A stretch of 10,153 nt of DNA, taken from assembly GCA_029864805.1 (NCBI GenBank), contig JAOTSS010000062.1, positions 1 to 10,153 on the forward strand, read 5' to 3'. The position numbers and the translations under genes are program-made. Below the pieces are notes generated by a model, which had not been told where the DNA came from, did no database searches, and was given only the letters and a program-made list of their open reading frames with translations. The DNA is from Candidatus Nitrosopumilus sp. (lineage in GTDB: Archaea; Thermoproteota; Nitrososphaeria; Nitrososphaerales; Nitrosopumilaceae). This document shows, piece after piece, positions 1-5,151 of this stretch. Numbering within the stretch: the stretch's first letter is position 1; each line of letters starts with the position of its first letter.

Positions 1-2
1 AG

Positions 3-119
3 AGAAAAAGTCAAAACAATAATTTCGTAGTCAAAAAGAAATTTGATGGGATGTTTGTATTTAATTTGGTAAATAACGGGCGTAAGATTGACTTGTTATA
101 TGTTCTCGATACTAATTAA
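3..119 (+). CDS. Possible C-terminal end of a gene cut by the left edge
   Basis: An open frame runs from the window edge to a TAA at 117-119 and gives 38 residues ending in NNGRKIDLLYVLDTN. The last 25 residues alternate hydrophobic and polar residues in a protein-like way, and the other two forward frames close within 30 bases. I cannot name a family from so short a tail. It stops 33 nt before the ATG of the winged-helix gene at 153, so the two could be consecutive genes. The alternative is chance: about 38 codons without a stop in AT-rich DNA is uncommon but not rare. Confidence 0.35.
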   Translation, partial: RKSQNNNFVVKKKFDGMFVFNLVNNGRKIDLLYVLDTN

Positions 120-137
120 TAGTTAACTCGTCTAATA

Positions 138-149
138 TAGGTCGACCTA
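138..149. promoter_or_regulatory. 12-bp perfect palindrome, candidate operator
   Basis: TAGGTCGACCTA reads the same on both strands. It is a GC-containing island in very AT-rich DNA and ends three bases before the ATG at 153. A TATA-like stretch (CTAATATAG, 132-140) overlaps its left half, and a second AT-rich element (CTAATTAATAG) lies at about 112-122. A dimeric DNA-binding protein sitting here would cover the start of transcription or translation. Because the gene encodes a winged-helix protein, autoregulation is a natural inference but is not shown. Confidence 0.35.
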
Positions 150-152
150 CTA

Positions 153-734
153 ATGATAAGTCAAATTGAGCATAATTTTAAAATTTCTGATCGAGAAAGA
201 GTTGTTCTTGAGAAAATTAAAAATAATCCTGATTTACACCATAATGCATTACTGAAACAAATTGTTCCAGAATTTATGGCAAAAACAACCTTTGAAAAAA
301 CTCGAGATTCTTTATTGGAAAGAGAAATCATTTTTGTCAAAACTAGTGGAAATATGAAGTTTTACGTTTCTACTGAAAACTATGAGGAAAAACTACAATA
401 TCGTATTGAACATAATACAAATAATTCTTATCATGATTTAAAATTAAAAATAAAAAAATTGAATGCTAATTATACTCATAATGATATTGATGGAAAGATA
501 ATTTTGGCCAATTTCCTTTTAGTAAATTTGATACGTGTAGATAATGGGTTTACCCTATTGGATTCTGTAAAAAATCCAAAAAAGACATTGTATCGTGATG
601 AACACTTGACAATTCAACAATTAATTCATCAAGTTTTTACGATAATCAGAGACGACAAAGATTTTGGAATTGTTTTTTCTATTATTGTAAGTAATATGGG
701 ATTTTTCATGCCTCGAGATTCATTGGATGAATAA
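153..734 (+). CDS. Winged-helix DNA-binding protein, unknown target
   Basis: The product is 193 residues. Residues about 13-75 have the pattern of a winged helix-turn-helix: a helix with RERVVLEKIKNNP, a second helix around HHNALLKQIVPEF, a recognition-helix candidate around KTTFEKTRDSLLERE, and a beta-hairpin wing (IIFVKTSGNMKFYVST). Residues 90-193 are a helical region of unknown function, rich in Lys and Asn, with an internal hydrophobic stretch near IILANFLLVNLIRV that is too short and too charged around it to be a clear membrane span. The ATG at 153 is the first in this frame and follows a 12-bp palindrome. There is no good Shine-Dalgarno. It is probably a transcriptional regulator, perhaps of its own promoter, acting in the cytoplasm. 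No ligand-binding or metal motif is visible. Confidence 0.75.
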   Translation: MISQIEHNFKISDRERVVLEKIKNNPDLHHNALLKQIVPEFMAKTTFEKTRDSLLEREIIFVKTSGNMKFYVSTENYEEKLQYRIEHNTNNSYHDLKLKIKKLNANYTHNDIDGKIILANFLLVNLIRVDNGFTLLDSVKNPKKTLYRDEHLTIQQLIHQVFTIIRDDKDFGIVFSIIVSNMGFFMPRDSLDE

Positions 735-746
735 TATTTCATCTAG

Positions 747-755
747 TTATTTATT
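747..755 (+). promoter_or_regulatory. TATA box for the gene at 779
   Basis: TTATTTATT is centred 28 nt before the ATG at 779. That is the spacing expected when an archaeal transcript starts at or next to the A of the start codon. No Shine-Dalgarno is properly spaced, so a leaderless mRNA is likely. Confidence 0.45.
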
Positions 756-778
756 CAGGTGTATTTTATGATGATTAA

Positions 779-1018
779 ATGGGATTACTATATACTAAAT
801 TCTATATGGATTTTGATGATGCAGAATGGGAGCAGGTATCCAATAATCCAATCATTTTTCAGACTGTGAAAAAAGATGTGAGTTTAGAAATAGAGGATAC
901 CTCTCACAAATCTTTCAGACTAAATTTCAAAAAAGGCGGGAAACTCAATATGTTCAGGGTCACTGGTAAGTTTCGTCTTACTTGGGATGATGATGATGTT
1001 TCTAACTCTATAACATAA
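779..1018 (+). CDS. Small protein of unknown function, beta-rich
   Basis: The product is 79 residues. I do not recognise the family. The sequence has an acidic amphipathic start (YMDFDDAEWEQV), then alternating hydrophobic and polar residues suggestive of beta strands (DVSLEIED, SFRLNFKKGG, MFRVTGKFRLTWDDDD) and an Asp-rich end. It has no cysteines, signal peptide or membrane segment. The ATG at 779 directly follows an in-frame TAA (776-778), and a TATA box at 747-755 fits leaderless translation from it. A later ATG (codon 10, position 806) is possible but lacks its own promoter spacing. The gene sits between the winged-helix gene and another small gene on the same strand, 26 nt upstream of the latter, so co-transcription is plausible. 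Confidence 0.6.
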   Translation: MGLLYTKFYMDFDDAEWEQVSNNPIIFQTVKKDVSLEIEDTSHKSFRLNFKKGGKLNMFRVTGKFRLTWDDDDVSNSIT

Positions 1019-1023
1019 TAATG

Positions 1024-1029
1024 GGAGGT
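1024..1029 (+). promoter_or_regulatory. Strong Shine-Dalgarno at an unusual distance
   Basis: GGAGGT is complementary to the anti-Shine-Dalgarno end of archaeal 16S rRNA. It lies 15 nt before the ATG at 1045 (too far) and only 2 nt before an out-of-frame ATG at 1032 (too close). In the 1045 frame an ATT codon at 1039 has ideal spacing but would be a rare start. Confidence 0.45.
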
Positions 1030-1044
1030 CTATGAAATATTCTC

Positions 1045-1275
1045 ATGTCATTAGAAAAACAAATCAAAGACGTTTTGAATGATTTTGAACACACTTCATC
1101 TGAAAAAATCCTTGAAATTTTAAATCAAATAAAACCTCAATTTAAAAATAAATTAATCCGTGAATATCTTCAAGGAAAAATCCAAAAAATTCTAGATTCT
1201 ACTGATGATGTAGAAAAAAAGAAACAATGTAAGGCATTAATTCCCTATCTTGATTGGTATTTGCAAGGTTTATGA
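1045..1275 (+). CDS. Small helical protein of unknown function
   Basis: The product is 76 residues and almost certainly all-alpha: SLEKQIKDVLNDFE, SSEKILEILNQIKPQF, KLIREYLQGKIQKIL, DVEKKKQCKALIPYLDWYLQ. It has no membrane span and one Cys. I do not recognise the family. The ATG at 1045 is the first ATG in frame after a stop at 1033-1035, but the strong GGAGGT (1024-1029) is badly spaced for it, so the exact start is uncertain by a few codons. The TGA stop (1273-1275) overlaps the ATG of a tiny membrane-peptide gene, the classic ATGA arrangement of translational coupling. Confidence 0.65.
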   Translation: MSLEKQIKDVLNDFEHTSSEKILEILNQIKPQFKNKLIREYLQGKIQKILDSTDDVEKKKQCKALIPYLDWYLQGL

Positions 1276-1361
1276 TCATCGTGAATAAATCTCAATTTAT
1301 TTTAATCCCTGTATTTCTAATTGTTCTAATTGTCGGTGCTTTGGTTTTTTTTGGATCTTGA
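1272..1361 (+). CDS. 29-residue single-span membrane peptide
   Basis: The frame opens with an ATG that shares ATGA with the stop of the preceding gene. It encodes a short polar start (MIIVNKSQ), about 20 hydrophobic residues from FILIPVFLIVL to ALVFF, and a C-terminal GS. One transmembrane helix is the obvious reading, with the Lys-containing N-terminus probably facing the cytoplasm. The four-base overlap suggests translation is coupled to the helical protein upstream, which may be its partner. The frame is too short for statistical proof, so the hydrophobic pattern and the overlap carry the case. It could be a membrane anchor or a small regulator of a membrane complex; the sequence does not say which. 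Confidence 0.55.
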   Translation: MIIVNKSQFILIPVFLIVLIVGALVFFGS

Positions 1362-1629
1362 TGTCCGTACACATATACTCTATCACATTCAATGTATCCT
1401 GATAATACGTCTTGATATGTGAATAGTTTGATGAAGGATTATAATGTAAAATCCATTAAGCATTATCTGATAACTATTAGCGTTATACCTTATGCATATT
1501 CAAAATTGATCCTCTGGCATTAGTTCAATATCTGTTGATGATTCACAGGTCTGTGAATTTCTAAAGCCACAGTAATATTTACTTAACATTGCTGATTTAT
1601 GTTGTTTTATTCTAATGCTAATGAGTTTT
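1362..1629. other. Gene-free gap between convergent genes
   Basis: This 268-base stretch separates the end of a plus-strand cluster from the end of a minus-strand gene. I find no convincing frame (the longest, 1431-1523, gives an unremarkable 30-residue peptide), no tRNA and no rRNA signature. Its one clear element is the inverted repeat at 1541-1558. Confidence 0.5.
1541..1558. repeat. 18-bp inverted repeat (ATTCACAG-GT-CTGTGAAT)
   Basis: Two perfect 8-base arms are separated by GT. As RNA it would form a 7-bp stem with a GGTC loop; as DNA it is a good dyad for a dimeric protein. It lies between convergent gene ends, 72 bases from the minus-strand stop, and lacks a following T-tract on either side, so a simple terminator is not obvious. 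Confidence 0.4.
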
Positions 1630-2052
1630 TTATTCAAATTGATTTATTTTCTTTAATGCAATTTTAATGGTTTCTAGATCTTTTCTTGCCTGTATCATGT
1701 CCCCAACTAATCTTACAAAATATTCATACCCTGTATCATCTGCTTTATGAATATCTGATTCATAGCACGTTAGTGCTTTTTCTAAAAATGGAATGTCCTC
1801 CTGTAGATTATTTACTGATTCTACGTTATTGAGACTATCTTGAATTTTTTTAATCATTTCATTTATCAATGGAATTGTTTTCATTGCTTGTTGATTTAAA
1901 ACAGGGGCAAACATTGCAGCAGCTTCTTTTAATTCTGGACTATTGCTGAGAGTCTTTAATCTATTTTTATAATGATTTAATGATTTTAGAACTATTTCAT
2001 ATCCTCCCTCATCTTTAAAATAAATTCTGCCTAACCAGATTTTTTCAACCAT
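1630..2052 (-). CDS. Helical protein of unknown function
   Basis: The product is 140 residues. I do not recognise the family. It begins with a short beta-like segment (VEKIWLGRIYFKDEGGYEIVLKSL) followed by a long run of amphipathic helices: HYKNRLKTLSNSPEL, EAAAMFAPVLNQQ, TIPLINEMIKKIQDSLNNV, DIPFLEKALTCYESDI, and GYEYFVRLVGDMIQARKDLETIKIALKKI. No membrane segment, signal peptide or catalytic motif is visible, and the helix pattern suggests a cytoplasmic bundle or an adaptor. A strong TATA element 25 nt upstream supports a leaderless start at this ATG. It is alone on its strand, with 288 bases to the next upstream gene. Confidence 0.7.
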   Translation of the reverse strand: MVEKIWLGRIYFKDEGGYEIVLKSLNHYKNRLKTLSNSPELKEAAAMFAPVLNQQAMKTIPLINEMIKKIQDSLNNVESVNNLQEDIPFLEKALTCYESDIHKADDTGYEYFVRLVGDMIQARKDLETIKIALKKINQFE

Positions 2053-2070
2053 CTCTGATTGTATTTTTAG

Positions 2071-2083
2071 TATATTATTATAA
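2071..2083 (-). promoter_or_regulatory. TATA box for the gene starting at 2052
   Basis: Read on the minus strand this is TTATAATAATATA, centred about 25 nt ahead of the ATG at 2052. That places the transcription start at or beside the start codon. Confidence 0.5.
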
Positions 2084-2340
2084 CTTAATTGTTGATGTTG
2101 TCTATGAAGTAATTTTTGCTTTTAATCTATTTAAAAATAATAAAAAAAGCATTGTAATTGAAAAATAATTTTGTGATGCCAAAACTTGTAGCAAATTGTT
2201 AAAATCCTAAATAGAATTCACTGGATTGTGAAATGATTCAAAAATCGATCAAAACTTTAGTATGTGATGAAAGTATTATTTTGTAAGCATTACAAGTTTG
2301 TTATTGTTGCAAATAAATACAAAGAATTGTTGCTCTGACT
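2084..2340. other. Gene-free gap between two minus-strand genes
   Basis: This very AT-rich stretch has only short closed frames. It holds a 15-bp dyad, TTGTAAGCATTACAA (2281-2295), and a long-range 9-base match in inverted orientation (AAACTTGTA near 2180 against TACAAGTTT near 2291). An A-run around 2142-2147 (T-run on the minus strand) could help end transcription of the upstream membrane-protein gene. Confidence 0.4.
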
Positions 2341-2565
2341 TCAAATATCATAAGTTTCTGCCACTGGCAATTCATTTCTATTAATTAGATATAGTAAAAT
2401 CCCTGCTAAGGTAACACCCATTCCACTAAGACCGATAAACGTGCCTGTATTTTTGATTGATCTCAATAATGGATCTATTTGACCCAATTCTATTGAATAA
2501 AACATGATTAGTCCGGCAATAAACATGATGAGTCCTATGACTATTATCATGATTCCCATTTTCAT
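2341..2565 (-). CDS. Small two-span membrane protein
   Basis: The product is 74 residues. Residues about 5-25 (IMIIVIGLIMFIAGLIMFY) and about 41-61 (GTFIGLSGMGVTLAGILLYLI) are clear transmembrane helices. They are joined by a short polar loop with the only mid-protein charges (ELGQIDPLLRSIKN) and followed by a soluble tail NRNELPVAETYDI. Gly is frequent inside both helices, which favours close helix packing. I recognise no family. A TATA-like element (AATTATAAAA on the minus strand, about 2584-2594) is centred roughly 24 nt before this ATG, fitting a leaderless start; an ATG two codons later is the alternative. It is divergent from the DUF6659-like gene at 2709. The role is unknown. Confidence 0.7.
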   Translation of the reverse strand: MKMGIMIIVIGLIMFIAGLIMFYSIELGQIDPLLRSIKNTGTFIGLSGMGVTLAGILLYLINRNELPVAETYDI

Positions 2566-2675
2566 GTTTAAAGTAATTTTTTATAATTAATAAATCCCGA
2601 TAGTGAAATGGATGGGATATTTTTGAATAAATTCAATCTAATTTAATAAATTCATTTTTTGAATCATTTCATAGC

Positions 2676-2683
2676 TTATATTT
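2676..2683 (+). promoter_or_regulatory. TATA box deciding the start at 2709
   Basis: TTATATTT is centred about 29 nt before the ATG at 2709. A TTG at 2682 also opens this frame, but it lies inside the box and could not be on the transcript, so the ATG at 2709 is the start. Confidence 0.5.
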
Positions 2684-2708
2684 GCCAAATTATTTTTTGA
2701 ATTCAGGT

Positions 2709-3086
2709 ATGGCAATAAAAAAAATTGATTTACTTGACATAGTTCAGAAAATCCTCAAATTAGACTCTAAAATGAGATTTGCAGCTATAATTGAACCAAA
2801 AGGCAAAATTCGAGAAGCAATAATGAAAGTGGGAAAAACCAATCTCAAAACCCAAAAAGAAGAAGAGCATTTCTGTTATCAGGTAGCGCAAAGAAGATCC
2901 ATGCGAAAAGAATTTGACAGGTCTCTTGGCAAGGTAAGATACGTTCATGTCGAACGAGAAAAAGTTTCCCAGATGGTGATTTACACAAAAAGAAATATCG
3001 TATACTTTACTATGGAGCCAGAAATGCCAATAAATACAAAAATCCGATTGATAACAAAAGTAAAGAAAATTACTGCCGACCTCTAA
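2709..3086 (+). CDS. DUF6659-like protein, paralogue 1
   Basis: The product is 125 residues from the ATG at 2709; an upstream TTG at 2682 is rejected because it lies in the TATA box. The start matches the length of the paralogue at 5580-5936 (118 residues). The two align without a gap over about 96 residues with roughly 23 identities by my hand count. Shared are the RF before the first strand, a Gly after it, the block R-x2-FD-x2-LG-x-V-x-Y, an Arg after it, and two hydrophobic strands (MVIY and IVYFTMEPE here) near the end. I associate this pattern with the DUF6659 proteins of ammonia-oxidising archaea; that name is from memory. The strand order resembles roadblock/profilin-like folds, which is inference. 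This copy is more basic than its partner (many Lys and Arg). The function is unknown and probably cytoplasmic. Confidence 0.75.
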   Translation: MAIKKIDLLDIVQKILKLDSKMRFAAIIEPKGKIREAIMKVGKTNLKTQKEEEHFCYQVAQRRSMRKEFDRSLGKVRYVHVEREKVSQMVIYTKRNIVYFTMEPEMPINTKIRLITKVKKITADL

Positions 3087-3116
3087 GACTACATATCTGA
3101 TTTAATCTTTCATACT

Positions 3117-3470
3117 ATGACATTTCACAAATATCTTGGCGATTCTAAGATGTTTGAGTATGATAGACATTATCGTGAGTGCCAACAACAAAACAAACCG
3201 TTTATCAAAGCAAAGACTAGTCCTGTTCATGGAAATTACTTTGTTCAGATTGATTTGATGACTTGCGATTATGAATTATCAAAACAAGAACAAGAACAAA
3301 TCAAAAAATTAATCCAAGATGAAATAGAGCATGTGAAGTCAAACTCTAAACATGATTTCGGGGGGTTTAACATTACTTCAGATCTTGCCTGGTTTGATGG
3401 CGTCTCTTCTGAACACGTGGATAATTTCTGCAACGGTCTTTATGATTTAATCTATACATATCACAACTAA
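3117..3470 (+). CDS. Protein of unknown function, 117 residues
   Basis: I do not recognise the family. The protein is hydrophilic, with an aromatic N-terminal part (FHKYLGDSKMFEYDRHYREC), a probable strand around GNYFVQIDLMTCDYEL, a long charged helix (KQEQEQIKKLIQDEIEHVKSN) and a C-terminal part with FNITSDLAWFDGV and NGLYDLIYTYHN. Three Cys residues are spread apart and form no zinc motif. It begins 30 nt after the DUF6659-like gene; CTACATATCTG (3089-3099) could serve as its own TATA element. A second ATG at codon 12 is a possible start. A run of six G (3360-3365) is striking for such low-GC DNA. Its stop overlaps the stop of the opposite gene by four bases. Confidence 0.65.
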   Translation: MTFHKYLGDSKMFEYDRHYRECQQQNKPFIKAKTSPVHGNYFVQIDLMTCDYELSKQEQEQIKKLIQDEIEHVKSNSKHDFGGFNITSDLAWFDGVSSEHVDNFCNGLYDLIYTYHN

Positions 3471-3673
3471 AATCGTATCAGATTTTTTAAAATCTTGTCT
3501 ATTGCTTGAATTTCTCTCTTTCTTTCTTTTATTGTGGATTGATTCCATTCTTTTGCAAATTCTGATTGCCTATCTAGTTTTTCTAATTCTTCTACATATT
3601 TTATCAGATGAATTTTGTAGTCATGAAGTAAATCTAGGTGATAGTTGTGATTTTTCTCAGTAGGTGTTGCCAT
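3467..3673 (-). CDS. Small charged helical protein, second gene of a two-gene operon
   Basis: The product is 68 residues: a polar N-terminus (ATPTEKNHNYH) followed by amphipathic helices rich in Lys and Glu (LLHDYKIHLIKYVEELEKLD, KERKREIQAIDKILKNLI). A short coiled coil or helical hairpin is likely. There are no Cys, membrane span or known motif, and the family is not recognised. Its ATG lies inside the 3' end of the upstream gene (17-nt overlap) and is preceded by GAGG with 6-nt spacing, so it is probably translated by Shine-Dalgarno initiation from a shared mRNA. It ends convergently with the plus-strand gene, overlapping by four bases. Confidence 0.6.
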   Translation of the reverse strand: MATPTEKNHNYHLDLLHDYKIHLIKYVEELEKLDRQSEFAKEWNQSTIKERKREIQAIDKILKNLIRF

Positions 3674-3890
3674 CCCATTCCTCTTCTTTAATGTCTGGAA
3701 ACATTTTTCTTATTCTTTCTCTGTCTTTTTCCATTGCATCTATTCTATTGTCCAAATGACTTTTGACAGCAGGTTCTCCCTCTTGGTTTTTTTCATTTTG
3801 AATGTCTGAGATTACTTTAGTGAGTGATTTGTAATATAAGATGTGATTTTTTTTTGATTCTTCTGATGTGTCTTCATCTTTAACATCCAT
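3657..3890 (-). CDS. Small acidic/charged protein, first gene of a two-gene operon
   Basis: From the ATG at 3890 the product is 77 residues, highly charged (MDVKDEDTSEESKKNH at the start, then AVKSHLDNRIDAMEKDRERIRKMF, ending in DIKEEEWDGNTY) and probably helical, with no Cys or membrane span. The family is not recognised. The frame also opens farther upstream at a GTG (3944) and an ATG (3929), which would add 18 or 13 more hydrophobic residues (IKFLFSNKPCN). I prefer 3890 because TTATTTT on the minus strand (3911-3917) is about 24 nt ahead of it, while neither upstream start has a TATA box or Shine-Dalgarno. A run of nine A on the coding strand (3847-3855) encodes the Lys-Lys of SKKNH and is a slippage risk. 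Confidence 0.55.
   Translation of the reverse strand: MDVKDEDTSEESKKNHILYYKSLTKVISDIQNEKNQEGEPAVKSHLDNRIDAMEKDRERIRKMFPDIKEEEWDGNTY
3680..3683 (-). promoter_or_regulatory. Shine-Dalgarno for the gene starting at 3673
   Basis: GAGG on the minus strand lies six bases before the ATG at 3673 and inside the coding sequence of the upstream gene. It supports both this start and translation of the second gene from a polycistronic mRNA. Confidence 0.45.
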
Positions 3891-4044
3891 TATGTTACAT
3901 GGTTTATTTGAAAATAAGAACTTGATCATCTGGTGATTATTCACTTCAACATGCTCAATCTAATGAGATGTGGGTCTGCAATGTCTCTTTTTTAATATTT
4001 TATTGTGTATTGTACTTCTTTTCAAAATCGACGATTACCTCTTG

Positions 4045-4053
4045 AAATAAATA
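4045..4053 (+). promoter_or_regulatory. TATA box for the universal stress protein gene
   Basis: AAATAAATA is centred 27 nt before the ATG at 4076, which is followed directly by coding sequence and has only a T-run ahead of it. This indicates a leaderless mRNA. Confidence 0.45.
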
Positions 4054-4075
4054 GGAATCATATCTTCTGTTTTTT

Positions 4076-4510
4076 ATGAGTACTGAGAGAATTATGGTTT
4101 GTTTGGATGGCTCAAAGCATTCCCTGCGAGGATTGGATGCGGCAATCTTGTTTGCAAAGCAGTCTTCTGATGCCATAATCATCGGTGTTCACAGTGATAC
4201 GAGCTTTAGCGCATTTTCTGCTGTTCGTGCCCCTATACTCCCAGAGAAAAAATGGACAAATGAGGTGCAAGGAATAATGCACGTTGCGCAGAGAAAAGCA
4301 GAGAAAAGTAAAATCAAATTTGAAAGAGTTGTTATCGGAGGGCATAGTTCAGGTATTGACTTGACCACATTTGCTAACAATCCCAAAAACAAAATCGATC
4401 AAATTGTAATAGGATCAAGGGGAATGGGATTTCCAAAGGAGATATTCTTTGGAGGTACGTCAAACTTTGTCCTACACAAGGCAAAGGCTCCCGTAACAAT
4501 AGTAAAATAA
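4076..4510 (+). CDS. Universal stress protein, single UspA domain
   Basis: The product is 144 residues, the usual length for a one-domain UspA protein. The first strand ERIMVCLDGS, with Asp at the nucleotide-contact position, is followed by the helix LRGLDAAILFAKQ and the strand AIIIGVHS. The C-terminal half has IDQIVIGSRG, then FFGGTSNFVLHKAKAPVTIVK. The ATP-binding signature G-x2-G-x9-G-(S/T) is present as G113, G116 and G126, but the following residue is Gly where Ser or Thr is usual, with Thr next. Nucleotide binding is therefore likely but the phosphate-contact site is altered. Such proteins usually form dimers in the cytoplasm and are induced by stress or energy limitation; the cue here is unknown. 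The gene stands alone behind its own TATA box, and codon use matches its neighbours. Confidence 0.92.
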   Translation: MSTERIMVCLDGSKHSLRGLDAAILFAKQSSDAIIIGVHSDTSFSAFSAVRAPILPEKKWTNEVQGIMHVAQRKAEKSKIKFERVVIGGHSSGIDLTTFANNPKNKIDQIVIGSRGMGFPKEIFFGGTSNFVLHKAKAPVTIVK

Positions 4511-4550
4511 TTGGCATTAACCGAGTCTATTTGTCCTATTCCTTTGTATA

Positions 4551-4721
4551 ATGTATTCAGGAACCAAACTTCAACTCTTCATCTTTTTCATCTTGATGGT
4601 GTTTTTCCAGTCTCAACAGGGTACTGGTATACTACCTCATTTTGCAAATTCTAATAAAATCTCAAAAAGTGAATTGGCAAACTTTGGTGAAATGATTTCC
4701 AGAAAAAGAATCAGTTGTTGA
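4551..4721 (+). CDS. Possible 56-residue secreted or membrane-anchored peptide
   Basis: An ATG at 4551 opens a 56-codon frame. Residues 7-19 (LQLFIFFILMVFF) form a hydrophobic core behind a Lys, as in a signal peptide or short anchor. The rest is polar (QSQQGTGILPHFANSNK, then a Lys/Arg-rich end KRISC). It fills most of the 200-base gap between the universal stress protein gene and the opposite winged-helix gene, overlapping the latter's end by 11 bases. GTCTATTTG (about 4525-4533) is a weak TATA candidate. The family is not recognised. The hydrophobic pattern is persuasive but the length is close to what chance can give. Confidence 0.4.
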   Translation: MYSGTKLQLFIFFILMVFFQSQQGTGILPHFANSNKISKSELANFGEMISRKRISC

Positions 4722-5049
4722 TAATTAACCTAACTTCTGTCTTGCCATCGCTGAATTGACTTTGAATTCCTTTAATCTTGCTTTTGTACAGGAATAATCT
4801 TTTTCCTTCACTAGTGATCATACCTGATGTTGCAACCAACTTGTTATCGTGAAGGCTCTGAATTCTTCTATACGTGGTACTCATAGGAATTTTAGTTTCA
4901 GCCATGATTTCGATTACGGATTTTGGCATATTCATAATGGATTCTAGTATTGCTCTGCAGTACTTGTCTGATACAATCTCAAGCATTCTGTCTTTTCTTT
5001 CTTCTTCTTCAATTTTGATGACTTGTTGTTGTTGTTGTAATGTTTGCAT
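4711..5049 (-). CDS. Small winged-helix transcription regulator (ArsR-like fold)
   Basis: The product is 112 residues. A Gln/Glu-rich N-terminal extension (QQQQQ, then EEEERKDR) precedes a compact winged helix at about 27-95. This has the helix DKYCRAILESIMN, the helix SVIEIMAETKIP, the recognition helix MSTTYRRIQSLHDNKLV, and the wing TSGMITSEGKRLFLYKSKI. The DKYCRAIL...STTYRRIQ.L...L pattern is one I associate with a large family of helix-turn-helix proteins in ammonia-oxidising archaea. A single Cys gives no metal site of the classical ArsR type. A TATA box 25 nt upstream supports a leaderless start at this ATG even though the first 20 residues are low-complexity, encoded by repeated CAA and GAA codons. 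Upstream sequence 5089-5107 holds a 5-bp inverted repeat (GCACT/AGTGC) that could be an operator. Confidence 0.85.
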   Translation of the reverse strand: MQTLQQQQQVIKIEEEERKDRMLEIVSDKYCRAILESIMNMPKSVIEIMAETKIPMSTTYRRIQSLHDNKLVATSGMITSEGKRLFLYKSKIKGIQSQFSDGKTEVRLIINN

Positions 5050-5069
5050 AAGTAAAGTTGTTCATCATT

Positions 5070-5080
5070 GGATATAATGA
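5070..5080 (-). promoter_or_regulatory. TATA box for the winged-helix gene at 5049
   Basis: TCATTATATCC on the minus strand is centred about 25 nt before the ATG at 5049, as expected for a leaderless archaeal transcript. Confidence 0.5.
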
Positions 5081-5120
5081 CTGAGTATGCACTGTCTTAC
5101 AAAGTGCTATGTTTACAAAT

Positions 5121-5151
5121 TTAGAAAAATAATGATACAATTAGTCTAATT
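5121..5151 (-). terminator. Probable terminator after the membrane-protein gene
   Basis: On the minus strand the stop codon of the gene ending at 5141 lies in a perfect 13-base palindrome (AATTAG-A-CTAATT, 5139-5151). A T-rich stretch with five consecutive T (5125-5129) follows. Archaeal termination depends mainly on the T-tract; the hairpin may assist. Confidence 0.35.

Noticed and set aside
768..869. 33-residue frame from ATGATG just ahead of the 79-residue gene
   Set aside because: It is out of frame with the longer, protein-like frame, and the TATA box spacing favours the ATG at 779.
1431..1523. 30-residue plus-strand frame in the gap after the membrane peptide
   Set aside because: No promoter at fitting distance, no clear hydrophobic or charged pattern, and the length is expected by chance.
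2682..2708. Nine-codon N-terminal extension of the first DUF6659-like gene from a TTG
   Set aside because: The TTG lies within the TATA box and the extension does not align with the paralogue.
4112..4392. Two minus-strand frames antisense to the universal stress protein gene
   Set aside because: They are shadows of a gene with clear family motifs.
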